DNA of 64,000 bases, from the NCBI RefSeq assembly GCF_013626205.1, contig NZ_QHJE01000001.1:1302001-1366000 (forward strand), in the 5' to 3' direction. Under the pieces are notes generated by a model. It ran no database searches, had not been told where the DNA came from, and saw nothing but the letters and a program-made list of their open reading frames with translations. The DNA comes from Hyphomicrobium methylovorum. GTDB lineage: Bacteria > Pseudomonadota > Alphaproteobacteria > Rhizobiales > Hyphomicrobiaceae. Shown one piece after another: positions 16,562 through 25,871 of the stretch; within the stretch, counting starts at the first letter, position 1; each line of letters opens with the position of its first letter. Position numbers and translations under genes: made by a program.

Positions 16562-17884
16562 TCAAGCCCTCAGCCGCGCGACGTTCGACACCGCGTTTGA
16601 CTGGCCCGTAATAGTCCAAACATGATGAGCCCACGCCGTTAGGGCAGCACGTACTTGGCGCTCCATCCTTGCGTCTTGGCTATAGTGAGCTTCCGTTACA
16701 GACGGGTCGATGTGGTTTAGCACGAGGTCGCGTACCTCGCGTGAGACACCTTCATTTTTCATCCAATTGGACGCCGCGCGCCGGAAGTCGTGGATCGAAA
16801 CATCGTCCACACCGACCTCTTCACGAAGCCTGCGCATCGCCATCGTGACGCTTTCTCCGTGAACGTGGGGCAGCCTCGGGGTTTTGCCATTAGGAAGCGT
16901 GTTAGTCTGAGCCGGAAACACATACTCGCTGTTCGGGTCGCGAGACTGATGGCGCCAAGCTTCACGAAACAGCGCGACGGCCTGCGCGGAAAGCGGCACA
17001 CGCTGCTCTCTGCCGTTCTTAGTCCTACCTTCTATGATCTTGCCGCGCCTATTAACGTCGCCAGGAATGATCCACACCGGCTCCTTGCCGTCCAGATGCA
17101 GTTCAGCGACCCGCGCACCGGCAACTTCCGTGCGCCTCTGGCCGGTAATGATCGCTAGCTTGATGATTGAGCGTATCGCGTCCGAAAGCTTGGTCTCTTT
17201 GTCTTCAACACCGGCCCAAAGTGCCTTCAATTCGGCTTCAGATGGCGTCCGGTTGCGCGCCACCTTCTGCGAACGACGGCCAATACCAGCGCACGGATTG
17301 ATCGTTGCCAGGCGTTCGCGAATAGCCCAGCGGTAGACGCCGCCTATGGTGGTCTTTGTACGCTCGGACTGAGTGTGCGCTCCGGTCTTCTCGATTGTCT
17401 GGCAGATGGAAACCACATGGTCCTTGGTCACCGCGATGGCTGGCAGTTTGCCGATGACCGGATAAGCGTCCTTCTTGAGGCAGTACCGGTAGACGGTGCG
17501 CGTTGTGGCCGAAAGCGTAGAGCTTTCATCGATAAACTTCTCGGCTAGCTCTTGGAACGTCATCGACTTGTTGATTTCGATGGCCAGCCCTACAGGATCG
17601 GCCCCTTGGTCAATCTGAGCCCGGTGCGCAGTGGCCTTCTCGCGCGCTTCCTTCAGGCCGAACACGTCAGGAATGTGCTCCCCAAGCCTGAACTTACGGA
17701 CCTGGTGCTGAGTGTTCGTATAGAACAGGTACCAGGTAGCGGTGCCTGTCGGCTGGGTCACGAGCACCAACCCGTTCTGCCCTTCGATACGCCATTCCTT
17801 CCTCGATTGGCCGGCTGCGTCCTTGATACGCTTCCGCACCGCCTGATCGTTAAATGGCACGATGTTCTCAGCTTTCCGCCCCAT
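16562..17884 (-). CDS. Tyrosine-type site-specific integrase (P4-like)
   Basis: This 440-residue recombinase has the P4-like plan: an N-terminal arm-binding DUF4102-type domain (residues 30-105, WRIEGQNGLVLVTQPTGTAT through GLKEAREKATAHRAQIDQG DP), a core-binding SAM-like domain (110-200), and the catalytic domain. Catalytic residues visible are the first Arg in ITGQRRTEVAGA, His and Arg in HDFRRAA, and the nucleophile Tyr in EAHYSQDARM. It inserts and excises the element by recombining an attachment site, here probably within an initiator tRNA gene whose 3' half is copied 243 bases upstream of its start codon. No frameshift is seen, so it may be functional. Confidence 0.92.
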   Translation of the reverse strand: MGRKAENIVPFNDQAVRKRIKDAAGQSRKEWRIEGQNGLVLVTQPTGTATWYLFYTNTQHQVRKFRLGEHIPDVFGLKEAREKATAHRAQIDQGADPVGLAIEINKSMTFQELAEKFIDESSTLSATTRTVYRYCLKKDAYPVIGKLPAIAVTKDHVVSICQTIEKTGAHTQSERTKTTIGGVYRWAIRERLATINPCAGIGRRSQKVARNRTPSEAELKALWAGVEDKETKLSDAIRSIIKLAIITGQRRTEVAGARVAELHLDGKEPVWIIPGDVNRRGKIIEGRTKNGREQRVPLSAQAVALFREAWRHQSRDPNSEYVFPAQTNTLPNGKTPRLPHVHGESVTMAMRRLREEVGVDDVSIHDFRRAASNWMKNEGVSREVRDLVLNHIDPSVTEAHYSQDARMERQVRAALTAWAHHVWTITGQSNAVSNVARLRA

Positions 17885-18126
17885 GCGCCTGCCCCCGAAA
17901 TCGAATGACCTTCAGGCATATTATGCCACAGAACCACGCTTTAAGCTAGCTCCCGTGGCAAATCTGTGGCGAATAATCTGAGCTAACTTACTAAGTCGTG
18001 AGGTATATGTACTTCACCTCACGACTAAGTCATGCACGATACTACAATGTATTGCATGCAAAACTCATCACTTCGATGTGCGACCCACTTCAGATTGAAC
18101 AACCGCTTCAGCTCAAGCTCTTTATT

Positions 18127-18171
18127 CTCATAACCTGAAGGTCGTTGGTTCAAATCTAGCCCCCGCAACCA
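18127..18171 (+). other. attR-like 3' half of an initiator tRNA (fMet, CAT)
   Basis: The 45 bases run from the anticodon loop (CTCATAA) through the variable loop, a T-arm with GTTCAAAT, to an acceptor strand ending in CCA. They match the 3' half of the alphaproteobacterial initiator tRNA. The bases before 18127 do not supply the matching 5' anticodon strand, D-arm or 5' acceptor strand, so this is a fragment. Integrases that target tRNA genes leave exactly such a duplicate at one end. The intact tRNA should lie at the other end, to the left of this window. Confidence 0.7.
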
Positions 18172-18567
18172 AACTCAAAGCCAATAAAGTAAGTTATTTT
18201 TAGCGAGTTGCATCCGCTTGGCGACAAGGCGGAAAATCTTCGCGTGGCGAATGACTGGCGTCATTTGCTTCACGTCGCAGGCGTGATTTCTCGCGGCAGG
18301 TCGAAAGACCAGGCAACCGCCACCGAAATCGCATCCGACCCATTTGGGTTATCGATTGCGCCTGAGGCCGCCGTGCGACGTGCAATGCGACTGCCGACTC
18401 CATCGCTTCTCTACGAAGGGTCCCTACTAAGCCTGCGCGCTGAGTGCGCTTAAAAGTTTACCCGCCTAGAAGGCAATCCTCGACCAATGTGCTGGGGAAA
18501 GCGGCTGCTCCGAATGAAATAAGCGGCAAGAACCGTGCTAACGCCATTTGAAAATGCGGGGGCATTG
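18172..18567. other. Gene-free stretch right of the element boundary
   Basis: No convincing gene, RNA or repeat is seen in these bases. Base composition returns to that of the host genes to the right. Short open frames here on either strand lack ribosome-binding sites and protein-like composition. Confidence 0.5.
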
Positions 18568-18918
18568 ATGGGCTATAGCTACAAAACGACCGCGCTGATT
18601 TTGATGCTCGCTTTTGGCGGGTGCTCGGCAAATTCAACACCGGACTTTTTGAAGAAACCGGAAGATAGCGTTGAGGCTATAGAAGGGCAGCCTACCCGCA
18701 AATACAAGGCCATCAAGGAATTGTCCGTCTATAGGAAAAGAGGGCATCCGCAATACGCGTACGTCGGCAAGTTTGACGTCGCGAGAGTCATGAAGCGCCA
18801 AGCTCTTGAGCTCGGCGCGAATGCCGTCATCAACGTCAAATACCAGGAAGAACCTCTCTCGTTTTGGAGTTATGGAAGCATCACCGGCACGGGGTTAGCT
18901 GTGAAATACATAGATTGA
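18568..18918 (+). CDS. Small lipoprotein with a C-terminal alpha/beta domain
   Basis: ATG at 18568 is chosen because GCGGGGGC lies just before it and because it places a lipobox correctly: residues 8-19 are hydrophobic and end LAFGGC, so Cys19 would be lipidated. The mature part has a Lys/Glu-rich linker and then a compact domain (SVYRKRGHPQYAYVGKFDVA, LELGANAVINVKY) whose order resembles the heavy-metal-binding YbjQ/DUF-type fold in which ALGANAVI follows a helix. Function is unknown; it is likely anchored in the inner leaflet of the outer membrane. Confidence 0.7.
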   Translation: MGYSYKTTALILMLAFGGCSANSTPDFLKKPEDSVEAIEGQPTRKYKAIKELSVYRKRGHPQYAYVGKFDVARVMKRQALELGANAVINVKYQEEPLSFWSYGSITGTGLAVKYID

Positions 18919-18995
18919 TGCGGTTGGCACAGTTGGGAGAGGCTGCGCTATCACGTTGAAATATCGATGCACGGTGCTTGCAGCCGTTGAAGAAC

Positions 18996-19928
18996 TCAGA
19001 ATCTTACGGTTGCAGAAAGCATGCTCGAATTGCCTTCCCACCGCTTCTTGGCGTTGAACTCCTGGTAGAAGTGGCCGCTGAGAATGACCGGCGTCTTGTC
19101 AATCAGAGTGGTGTAACTGAATGCGGGACCAATTGCGTCGACGGTTCCTTTGAAGGGCCCAAGGATCGCGCCGGAACCAGAATCGGCCGTCAGTTGGCGG
19201 AAGTCATACCCGCCGACTCCAACGACCAAGCCGGGGCAAACCTCCTGTCCAACCGCCCACTCAAAGTGAAAGTCTGTGCCGCTCTGATAATTCGTCAACG
19301 TGTTCTCGAAATTGAACGTAACTCCAAGTTTGCCGTTGACCTGAAATTTCGACGCCTTCTCAGTCCAAGTGAAGGACCATCCCGTATCAATCCCTGGGCG
19401 ATTTAGGCCGATATCTGGTTGAAACCCGACTGCGTATCTTCCGCTCGGCGCGACGACCTGAACGTAAGCCGTGTGCGCAAAATTTCCGACCTGCCATCCG
19501 AGTTGTGCTTTTGTGGTGATATCGCCCAGTCCCCAGCCAGACGTCTCCCGCTCGACTGCTGGCAAGGGGGGAGCGCTCACCTCCGCGTTCATGCGTATGT
19601 GGCCGGTCGGGATGGTCACCGAAAGTCCGAAGTTGCCCCCGAGGACTTTCTGATCGGGAACATAAAGGCCATTGATAAAGGCTTGAAAGAAATCCACGCG
19701 GGCGCCCGCATTGAGAGTGACGTCACCTAAGGTGACGGCGCCGCCGATCTTTCCGGAATAAAACCCGCTGCCAAAAGTTATGTAAGTGCCCGCTGGCGGC
19801 GTAACTCCGGCATCGAATGCCGAGCTGCCTAATCCATAAGTCGAAAACCCTGCCTCATCCGACACCGCAGGCGATACGCCGGATACCCCCACCAGCGCGA
19901 ATAGCATGACGGCGATGAGTATGCGCAT
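18996..19928 (-). CDS. Outer-membrane beta-barrel, SphA / phenol MetA-pathway family
   Basis: ATG at 19928 is preceded by GGAGGGG, so the upstream in-frame extension is not used. A signal peptide covers residues 1-22 (MRILIAVMLFALVG). The rest is a series of amphipathic strands with aromatic girdle residues, ending in a terminal Phe (SATVRF), the usual C-terminus of outer-membrane barrels. The repeats of a Gly/aromatic pattern (PPAGTYITFGSGFYSGKIGG early, SGRYAVGFQPD in the middle) match the family often called SphA or phenol-degradation MetA-like, thought to pass hydrophobic compounds. It is divergent from the FGE-sulfatase cluster. Confidence 0.75.
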   Translation of the reverse strand: MRILIAVMLFALVGVSGVSPAVSDEAGFSTYGLGSSAFDAGVTPPAGTYITFGSGFYSGKIGGAVTLGDVTLNAGARVDFFQAFINGLYVPDQKVLGGNFGLSVTIPTGHIRMNAEVSAPPLPAVERETSGWGLGDITTKAQLGWQVGNFAHTAYVQVVAPSGRYAVGFQPDIGLNRPGIDTGWSFTWTEKASKFQVNGKLGVTFNFENTLTNYQSGTDFHFEWAVGQEVCPGLVVGVGGYDFRQLTADSGSGAILGPFKGTVDAIGPAFSYTTLIDKTPVILSGHFYQEFNAKKRWEGNSSMLSATVRF

Positions 19929-20429
19929 TTCAAGGCTCCCCTCCTGAAAAGACGCAAACGCACTCTCGCTCAGTGTACTGGCAAACGGCGGCTCAATCTG
20001 TGGCGCCGACGTCACGATCGATCAAAATGAGCGAGCCGACCGGCGCCTGTCTCGCCTCCCCCTTTTCTCGGGAAATTGCATTTTCTGTTCGGCGTCGAGA
20101 CACCACAACGGCTTCCGAGCTGCAAAGCAACTTGCGAGAAATTCTATTTTTAATTCAGCGGCGTTTCGATCTTTGAGCATATGAATTCATTTACCAGATC
20201 CCTATCCGCATTACGCTGCAACAACGAATTCGATTGACTAAAAGTATGTGCGAGCGTCCTTTCGCTGCCGGACGGGTGGGTGCTACGCATGCCAGCGCGT
20301 GTTCGGCCATGCGAATACAAGAAATGAGTTCTCTATCTGAGATCCGGCGCGGGCCAACCGCTGCCGGTCATTTTTCATTCCCATCGCAGTCTCTGTTTCC
20401 GCAGCTATTTTCCAGCGGCGGATGATGCG
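19929..20429. other. Divergent intergenic region between the barrel gene and the FGE gene
   Basis: About 500 bases without a convincing gene. It must hold promoters for both flanking, divergently read genes. A short perfect palindrome ATGAATTCAT lies near 20180 and another, CGAATTCG, near 20227; neither can be tied to a known regulator. Confidence 0.4.
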
Positions 20430-21425
20430 ATGAACCAAAACGCTTCTTCCCAAGATTGCAGACTGCTGGACCCTGGCAATGCCACCAGAGTCGAAGGCCG
20501 CGACGGCATGGTGTTCGTTCCTGGCGGAACGTTCCGTATGGGATCTAATCATCACTATCCCGAGGAGGCGCCTGCGCACCGCGTCAGCGTCGATTCATTC
20601 TGGATCGATCAGACGCCGGTAACGAACGCTGAGTTCGCTCGCTTCGTCGAAGAGACCAACTACGTTTCGTTCGCAGAAAAGGCGCCGAACGCGAGCGATT
20701 ATCCCGGCGCCTTGCCGCATATGCTCAAGGCGGGCTCGCTCGTCTTCAATTCGCCGCCGGGTAAAATCGACCTGCGCAATTGGGGACAATGGTGGGAGTT
20801 TCGTTTCGGGGCCAATTGGCGCCAACCTTACGGGCGCGGCAGCTCGATCAAGGGGCTCGATCAACATCCTGTCGTCCATGTCGCCTATTGCGATGTGGAA
20901 GCTTACGCGCGGTGGGCTGGAAAAGAACTGCCGACGGAAGCGGAATGGGAGTTCGCCGCACGCGGCGGTATCGACGGAGCTGAATTCGCTTGGGGCGACG
21001 AGCTAAACCCCAGCGGTCAACATATGGCCAATACCTGGCAGGGCAATTTCCCGGGCGAGAACCTGAAGCTCGACGGCTACGAACGCACGTCTCCGGTCAA
21101 AGCATTTCCGCCAAACGGTTACGGCATTTGCGACATGATCGGCAATGTCTGGGAATGGACCAGCGATTGGTATGCACCGAAGCATCCCGCTGACGCTCAG
21201 AAAACTTGTTGTATTCCGAAGAACCCTCGCGGCCCCCGCGAGGATCAAAGCTTGGATCCGTCTCAGCCGGATGTCCGCATTCCGCGGAAGGTCCTCAAGG
21301 GCGGCTCTCATCTCTGTGCACCGAACTATTGCCGGCGTTACAGGCCGGCCGCGCGCCACGCCGAACCCATCGATACGTCAACATGCCATGTCGGATTTCG
21401 CTGTGTCGTACGACACGCGAACTGA
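20430..21425 (+). CDS. Formylglycine-generating sulfatase-activating enzyme (FGE/SUMF1 family)
   Basis: FGE oxidises the active-site Cys of sulfatases to C-alpha-formylglycine, using copper and oxygen in aerobic bacteria. The 331 residues cover the whole family domain: MVFVPGGTFRMGS at the start, LPTEAEWEFAARGG in the middle, GNVWEWTSDWY and the C-terminal catalytic block GGSHLCAPNYCRRYRPAARH. Cys296 and Cys301 correspond by spacing to the redox Cys pair of human FGE (336 and 341), so this is a full FGE rather than a general SUMF-fold protein. There is no signal peptide, so it acts in the cytoplasm before export. Its partner is the Cys-type sulfatase two genes downstream. Confidence 0.92.
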   Translation: MNQNASSQDCRLLDPGNATRVEGRDGMVFVPGGTFRMGSNHHYPEEAPAHRVSVDSFWIDQTPVTNAEFARFVEETNYVSFAEKAPNASDYPGALPHMLKAGSLVFNSPPGKIDLRNWGQWWEFRFGANWRQPYGRGSSIKGLDQHPVVHVAYCDVEAYARWAGKELPTEAEWEFAARGGIDGAEFAWGDELNPSGQHMANTWQGNFPGENLKLDGYERTSPVKAFPPNGYGICDMIGNVWEWTSDWYAPKHPADAQKTCCIPKNPRGPREDQSLDPSQPDVRIPRKVLKGGSHLCAPNYCRRYRPAARHAEPIDTSTCHVGFRCVVRHAN

Positions 21426-21444
21426 AAGCTATTTGCGAGGGATA

Positions 21445-22527
21445 ATGAAAGTATTCGTCAGGTCTCTTTTTGTGCTTCTCATCTTCGTCATGATTGGCGC
21501 TGCGCCATCGCGAGCGGACGACCAGAAATTCACAAAGCAGCAGCTCGACCAGATGCTGGCGCCAATTGCGCTTTACCCTGACGACCTCTTATCCAACGTT
21601 CTTATGGCCGCAACGTACCCGCTTGATGTGGTCGAGGCGGAGCGCTGGCGATCCGTGCCGGAGAACGCGAGTTTGCAAGGAGAAGCGCTCGTCGACGCAC
21701 TGAAATCCAAGACATGGGATCCCAGCATCAAAGCTATCGTGCAATTTCCCGATGTTCTGAAAATGATGAGCGACCAACTCGATTGGACGCAGAATCTCGG
21801 CAATGCCTTCCTCGCTCAACAAGACCAGGTGATGGATCAGGTCCAATTCCTGCGATCGAAAGCGGACTCGAGCGGTCATCTCAGAACCAATTCACAACAG
21901 ACAGTGACGCGTCAGGATGGGGCGTACATTATTCGGCCGGCCAACCCGGACACCGTGTACGTGCCGATTTATGAGCCTTCGGTCGTCTACGGGTCGTGGT
22001 GGTATCCGGACTACCCGCCCTACTACTGGGGCTATCCGGGCGCTGTATTCACCGACGGATTTTTCTGGGGCGCAACTGGCATTGCCATCGCCAGCGGTAT
22101 TTGGGGCTGGAACCACTGGGACTGGCATAACCGCCGCATCGACATCGACACGAACCGTTGGAACCGGATCGACGTCAACCGTCGCAACATCAGCAACAAC
22201 GTTTGGAAGCACGATCCAAAACATCGCGGCGATTTCAAGCGCGGGGACAAGAATTTCAACCGCGCTCAAATTGAAAAACGCCTGCATGACGGCGGTCGTC
22301 CGGGCGCCAAAGCGAAAGTCGATCAAGGTGCCCAGCTTCGGCAAAGCGGAAGAAATTTCTCACCCGCAAAGAAAGGCAACGTTCGACCCGCACATCGACG
22401 CGGTGGTGGCGCGGCCAGAAATTTTGAAAGGCGAGGCGGCGGCCACGTAGCCAGGCCCGCGCGCCATTTCAAGTCTGCCGCACCCCATCGTGGCGGCGTC
22501 CGGCGGGGAGGAGGCAGACGCCGGTAG
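21445..22527 (+). CDS. DUF3300 exported protein with Arg/Gly-rich tail
   Basis: The start at ATG 21445 follows GCGAGG and comes 19 bases after the FGE stop, so the two are in one operon. A signal peptide occupies residues 1-24. Residues 30-230 match DUF3300, including LDQMLAPIALYPDDLLSNVL, YIIRPANPDTVYVPIYEPSVVYGSWW and the aromatic YPPYYWGYPGAVF stretch. The tail from about 240 is basic and low in complexity, ending in GGGRRR. The function of DUF3300 is unknown. It is often found near secreted enzymes and envelope systems. Periplasmic or cell-surface location is inferred from the signal. Confidence 0.85.
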   Translation: MKVFVRSLFVLLIFVMIGAAPSRADDQKFTKQQLDQMLAPIALYPDDLLSNVLMAATYPLDVVEAERWRSVPENASLQGEALVDALKSKTWDPSIKAIVQFPDVLKMMSDQLDWTQNLGNAFLAQQDQVMDQVQFLRSKADSSGHLRTNSQQTVTRQDGAYIIRPANPDTVYVPIYEPSVVYGSWWYPDYPPYYWGYPGAVFTDGFFWGATGIAIASGIWGWNHWDWHNRRIDIDTNRWNRIDVNRRNISNNVWKHDPKHRGDFKRGDKNFNRAQIEKRLHDGGRPGAKAKVDQGAQLRQSGRNFSPAKKGNVRPAHRRGGGAARNFERRGGGHVARPARHFKSAAPHRGGVRRGGGRRR

Positions 22528-22593
22528 ATCCATCATCACGGGCGACTGGAAGTAGAAACGAAGGGAGGGGAGATAAGCAAAGGATGACGAACC

Positions 22594-24396
22594 ATGCCTG
22601 TTTCCTCCGACTCCAACTCGAACCAAGAGACGCTTGCACTTGACCGTCGCAATATTCTCCTGAGCGGCGCATCGTTGTTGACGCTCGCCGCGATGAGCTC
22701 TTCTCGCTCGAATGCGGACGATACCAAACAAACGTCTCCGCAATCGGCGGTTTCAAGTTCCGCCAATGGCAAACCTAACATTCTTATTCTGTGGGGCGAT
22801 GATATCGGCATTGCCAACCTCAGCGCCTACTCCAACGGGCTGATGGGATATGAAACGCCGAATATCGATCGCATCGCGAAAGAGGGACTGAAGTTTCAAC
22901 ACTACTATGGCGAGCAATCCTGTACGGCAGGACGATCCGCATTTCTCACCGGCCAACACATCATGCGCAGCGGCCTGAGCAAGGTCGGCTTTCCCGGAGC
23001 GCCGATGGGGATGAGCCAGCTCGATCCTTCAATTGGAGGATTGCTCAAGAATCTCGGATACGCGACGGGCCAGTTCGGTAAAAACCATGTCGGCGATCGC
23101 AATGAATCTCTTCCGACCGTCAACGGTTTCGACGAGTTTTTCGGCAACCTCTATCACCTCAATGCCGAGGAAGAACCAGAGCTGCCGGACTATCCGAAAG
23201 ATCCTGCATATCGCGCCAAATTTGGTCCTCGTGGCGTTCTGAAATGCAAAGCGACGAACGTCGACGACCCCACCATCGATCCGCGATTTGGAAAGATCGG
23301 CAAGCAAACGATCGAGGACACCGGCGCTCTCACAAAGAAGCGGATGGAGACGATCGACGACGAGACATCAAGCGCCGCCATCGACTTCATCAAGCGGCAG
23401 AACTCGGCGGGCAAGCCATTCTTCTGCTGGTTCAATTCCACGCGTATGCATTTGCGTACGCACGTCCGTGCTGGTCATCGTAGCCGCTATACCCACGGAG
23501 ACAGTGAATACATCGACGGCATGATGGAGCACGACGATACGATTGGCACCATCCTCAAGACACTCGATGACCTGGGCATCGCCGACAACACCATCGTCGT
23601 TTATTCGAGTGACAACGGCCCTCACATGAACACATGGCCAGATGGCGCCATGACCTGGTTTCGCTCGGAGAAAAACACCAACTGGGAAGGCGCCTTTCGC
23701 GTTCCGTGCCTTGTCCGTTGGCCGGGACACATCAGGCCTGGAACAGTCACCAACGAGCTGATGAGCCACAACGATTGGATACCGACGCTCTGCGCCATAG
23801 CGGGGGAGCCGGACGTCGTTAGCAAACTGAAGGCCGGATACACCGCCAACGGCATAAACTACAAAGTTCACCTCGATGGGCACGATCAATCGGCATTCCT
23901 GCAGAACGTCGAAGGGTCGGCGGCGAATAATAACGGCACGAAGAGCGCGCGAGACCGGTTCTTCTATTCGAATGACGACGGTTTGCTGGTCGCCTATCGC
24001 AAGGGCGATATGAAATTCGTGTATTCGGAGCAGCGTTCGCCTGGAACGATGGAAGTCTGGGCGGAACCGTTCACGACTCTGCGCCTGCAGAAAATTTTCA
24101 ATCTCTTTCAGGACCCGTTTGAGCGCGCCGACATAACATCCAACACGTATTGGGATTGGAATTTGAACGAAGTCGGATCGATTTACGGGACGATGGATGA
24201 TGTCTTTGAGTTCGCGGCCTCGTTCAAAGATTTTCCTCCTCGATCCTTTCCGCCAAGTTTCAATCCTGCAAACTTGCTGAGTGACGAGATGGATCAGATC
24301 AAACGGAAGGAAGCTTTCAAGAAGTCACTCGACCTTGATCGCATTCGCGGCGGCCTGAACAGAATGATCGACGAGCGACTGCAAGGCGGGCCGTAA
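22594..24396 (+). CDS. Cys-type arylsulfatase, Tat-like signal
   Basis: This 600-residue enzyme is a type I sulfatase. It hydrolyses sulfate esters using formylglycine made from Cys110 in the motif C-T-A-G-R (110-114), exactly the sequence FGE recognises. Metal-site residues are visible: Asp69 and Asp70 in LWGDDIG, and Asp340 and Asn341 in SSDNG, followed by an active-site Lys region (SEKNTNWEGAFRVP). The N-terminus has RR in DRRNILLSGASLL, a Tat-like signal, so it is likely exported folded. The nearest well-known relatives act on aryl sulfates, but the true substrate is not set by sequence. It lies 67 bases after the DUF3300 gene. Confidence 0.93.
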   Translation: MPVSSDSNSNQETLALDRRNILLSGASLLTLAAMSSSRSNADDTKQTSPQSAVSSSANGKPNILILWGDDIGIANLSAYSNGLMGYETPNIDRIAKEGLKFQHYYGEQSCTAGRSAFLTGQHIMRSGLSKVGFPGAPMGMSQLDPSIGGLLKNLGYATGQFGKNHVGDRNESLPTVNGFDEFFGNLYHLNAEEEPELPDYPKDPAYRAKFGPRGVLKCKATNVDDPTIDPRFGKIGKQTIEDTGALTKKRMETIDDETSSAAIDFIKRQNSAGKPFFCWFNSTRMHLRTHVRAGHRSRYTHGDSEYIDGMMEHDDTIGTILKTLDDLGIADNTIVVYSSDNGPHMNTWPDGAMTWFRSEKNTNWEGAFRVPCLVRWPGHIRPGTVTNELMSHNDWIPTLCAIAGEPDVVSKLKAGYTANGINYKVHLDGHDQSAFLQNVEGSAANNNGTKSARDRFFYSNDDGLLVAYRKGDMKFVYSEQRSPGTMEVWAEPFTTLRLQKIFNLFQDPFERADITSNTYWDWNLNEVGSIYGTMDDVFEFAASFKDFPPRSFPPSFNPANLLSDEMDQIKRKEAFKKSLDLDRIRGGLNRMIDERLQGGP

Positions 24397-24486
24397 CCGC
24401 ATAGGCGCTCTCGTGATGAGCACGGCGATTTGTACACATACTATCGCGACGCAAACAGATGAACAATATCGAGAGGAGACTGAGTC

Positions 24487-25605
24487 ATGGGGAATAGCTT
24501 GCTGAATGGAGCGATTGTTGCAATCGCCATCTGCGTGGCGCCGGTTATTACGGGCGAGGTACGCCTGGCCTCTGCGGAGGACAGTAAATCCGGCGGCGCA
24601 TCGTCCGACGTGGTGCCTGTTACGCTCGACAAGTTCGCCCGCGCGGAGTCCGACGTGTACATGGCCAATGCCATCAAAGACGGGGACTTCGGCACGTTGA
24701 AGCACAATCGCGAGCCTACGCCGGTCGACCAACAGACGGTCATCCGCATGAACCGCGACACGCTCTATTCCTTCGGCGTATTCGACCTCGACGCAGGACC
24801 TGTGACGATTGCGATGCCGGACGCGGGCAAACGCTTCATGTCGCTGCAGATCATCAATGAGGATCACTACGTTCCCGCCGTCTATTACGGCCCAGGGGAG
24901 CACACACTGACCCGAGAGAATGTTGGCACACGGTACATGACCGTAGGAATTCGAACGTTGGTCGATCCCAACAACGAAGACGACGTGAAGCAGGTGCACG
25001 CCCTACAGGACTCGATCAAGGTTGATCAGAAAGCCGCCGGTGTCTTCGAAGTGCCCAACTGGGATCCGGTCTCGCAAAAGAAGATTCATGATGCGCTTCT
25101 CGTACTCGCCCAATATACGGGTGGTTTCAAGAATGCCTTTGGGACCAAGGACGAAGTCGATCCCGTCCGCCATCTCATCGCGACGGCCGCTGGATGGGGT
25201 GGAAATCCCGATAAGGATGCAACGTATCTGAGCTTCGCCCCCGCGAAGAACGATGGCACGGCGGTCTATAAGCTCGACGTCAAAGATGTGCCGGTCGATG
25301 GCTTCTGGTCGGTCACGGTCTACAACGGTGAGGGTTACCTGCAAAAAAACGAGTACAACGCCTACTCGCTCAACAACGTCACGGCGCAAAAGTCTGCTGA
25401 CGGTTCGGTCGATATCCAGTTTGGCGGCTGCGACGGCAGAATCGCGAACTGCCTGCCGATCACGCCCGGCTGGAACTATACAGTGCGCCTCTACCAGCCT
25501 CAGACTGCAGTTCTCGATGGTTCGTGGACGTTCCCCGAGCCACGGCTTGCTGAGAGCGGTGATGGCGCTGCGACCGGCGCAAGTAGCGGAGATGGAAAAA
25601 ACTAG
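24487..25605 (+). CDS. DUF1254/DUF1214 exported protein
   Basis: The ATG at 24487 is preceded by GAGGAGA. A signal peptide covers about residues 1-29 (ends ASA). The mature part has the two family blocks in order: DUF1254 (around VTLDKFARAESDVYMANAIK to PDAGKRFMSLQII) and DUF1214 (around DVPVDGFWSVTVYNGEGYLQ to PITPGWNYTVRLYQP), with a short polar tail. Proteins of this type are exported and of unknown function, sometimes annotated as phosphatidylserine-decarboxylase-like. The gene follows the sulfatase by 90 bases and precedes the YiaW/YiaV-like pair, so I treat it as part of the same operon. Confidence 0.85.
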   Translation: MGNSLLNGAIVAIAICVAPVITGEVRLASAEDSKSGGASSDVVPVTLDKFARAESDVYMANAIKDGDFGTLKHNREPTPVDQQTVIRMNRDTLYSFGVFDLDAGPVTIAMPDAGKRFMSLQIINEDHYVPAVYYGPGEHTLTRENVGTRYMTVGIRTLVDPNNEDDVKQVHALQDSIKVDQKAAGVFEVPNWDPVSQKKIHDALLVLAQYTGGFKNAFGTKDEVDPVRHLIATAAGWGGNPDKDATYLSFAPAKNDGTAVYKLDVKDVPVDGFWSVTVYNGEGYLQKNEYNAYSLNNVTAQKSADGSVDIQFGGCDGRIANCLPITPGWNYTVRLYQPQTAVLDGSWTFPEPRLAESGDGAATGASSGDGKN

Positions 25606-25634
25606 CGCAAAGCCTTGAGCCCGGGAGTGAGCCT

Positions 25635-25871
25635 GTGTCGTTCATTGATTATTTTGCCTGGTTCGTCCTCCTCTTTCTTATCGCCTCCGCCGTCGCGGTA
25701 TTCATCGCGATGGCGATGGCGCCGGGCTACATCGCGAAAGCGCGTAACCATCCCTGGGCGCGAGCCGTTGAGGTTGCGGGCTGGGTGACGTTGATCTGCG
25801 GCTTCGTGCTTTGGCCTGTTGCTCTGATCTGGGCCTACGTCGATGTTCCTAAGCAGGGGAGCAGCCGATGA
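25635..25871 (+). CDS. DUF3302 inner-membrane protein (YiaW-like)
   Basis: The start is GTG at 25635 after GGGAGTGA. The 78 residues contain two transmembrane helices (about 6-28 and 46-66) with a short polar loop, and the pattern YIAKARNHPWARAVEVAGWVTL typical of DUF3302. In E. coli the homolog YiaW is encoded next to the HlyD-type YiaV, and the same order occurs here: its stop overlaps the start of the HlyD-type gene by 4 bases. It is probably a small accessory subunit of that adaptor. Confidence 0.85.
   Translation: MSFIDYFAWFVLLFLIASAVAVFIAMAMAPGYIAKARNHPWARAVEVAGWVTLICGFVLWPVALIWAYVDVPKQGSSR

Noticed and set aside
18080-18171. A complete tRNA gene
   Set aside because: Only the 3' half fits. 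The preceding bases cannot form the 5' anticodon strand, D-arm or acceptor strand.
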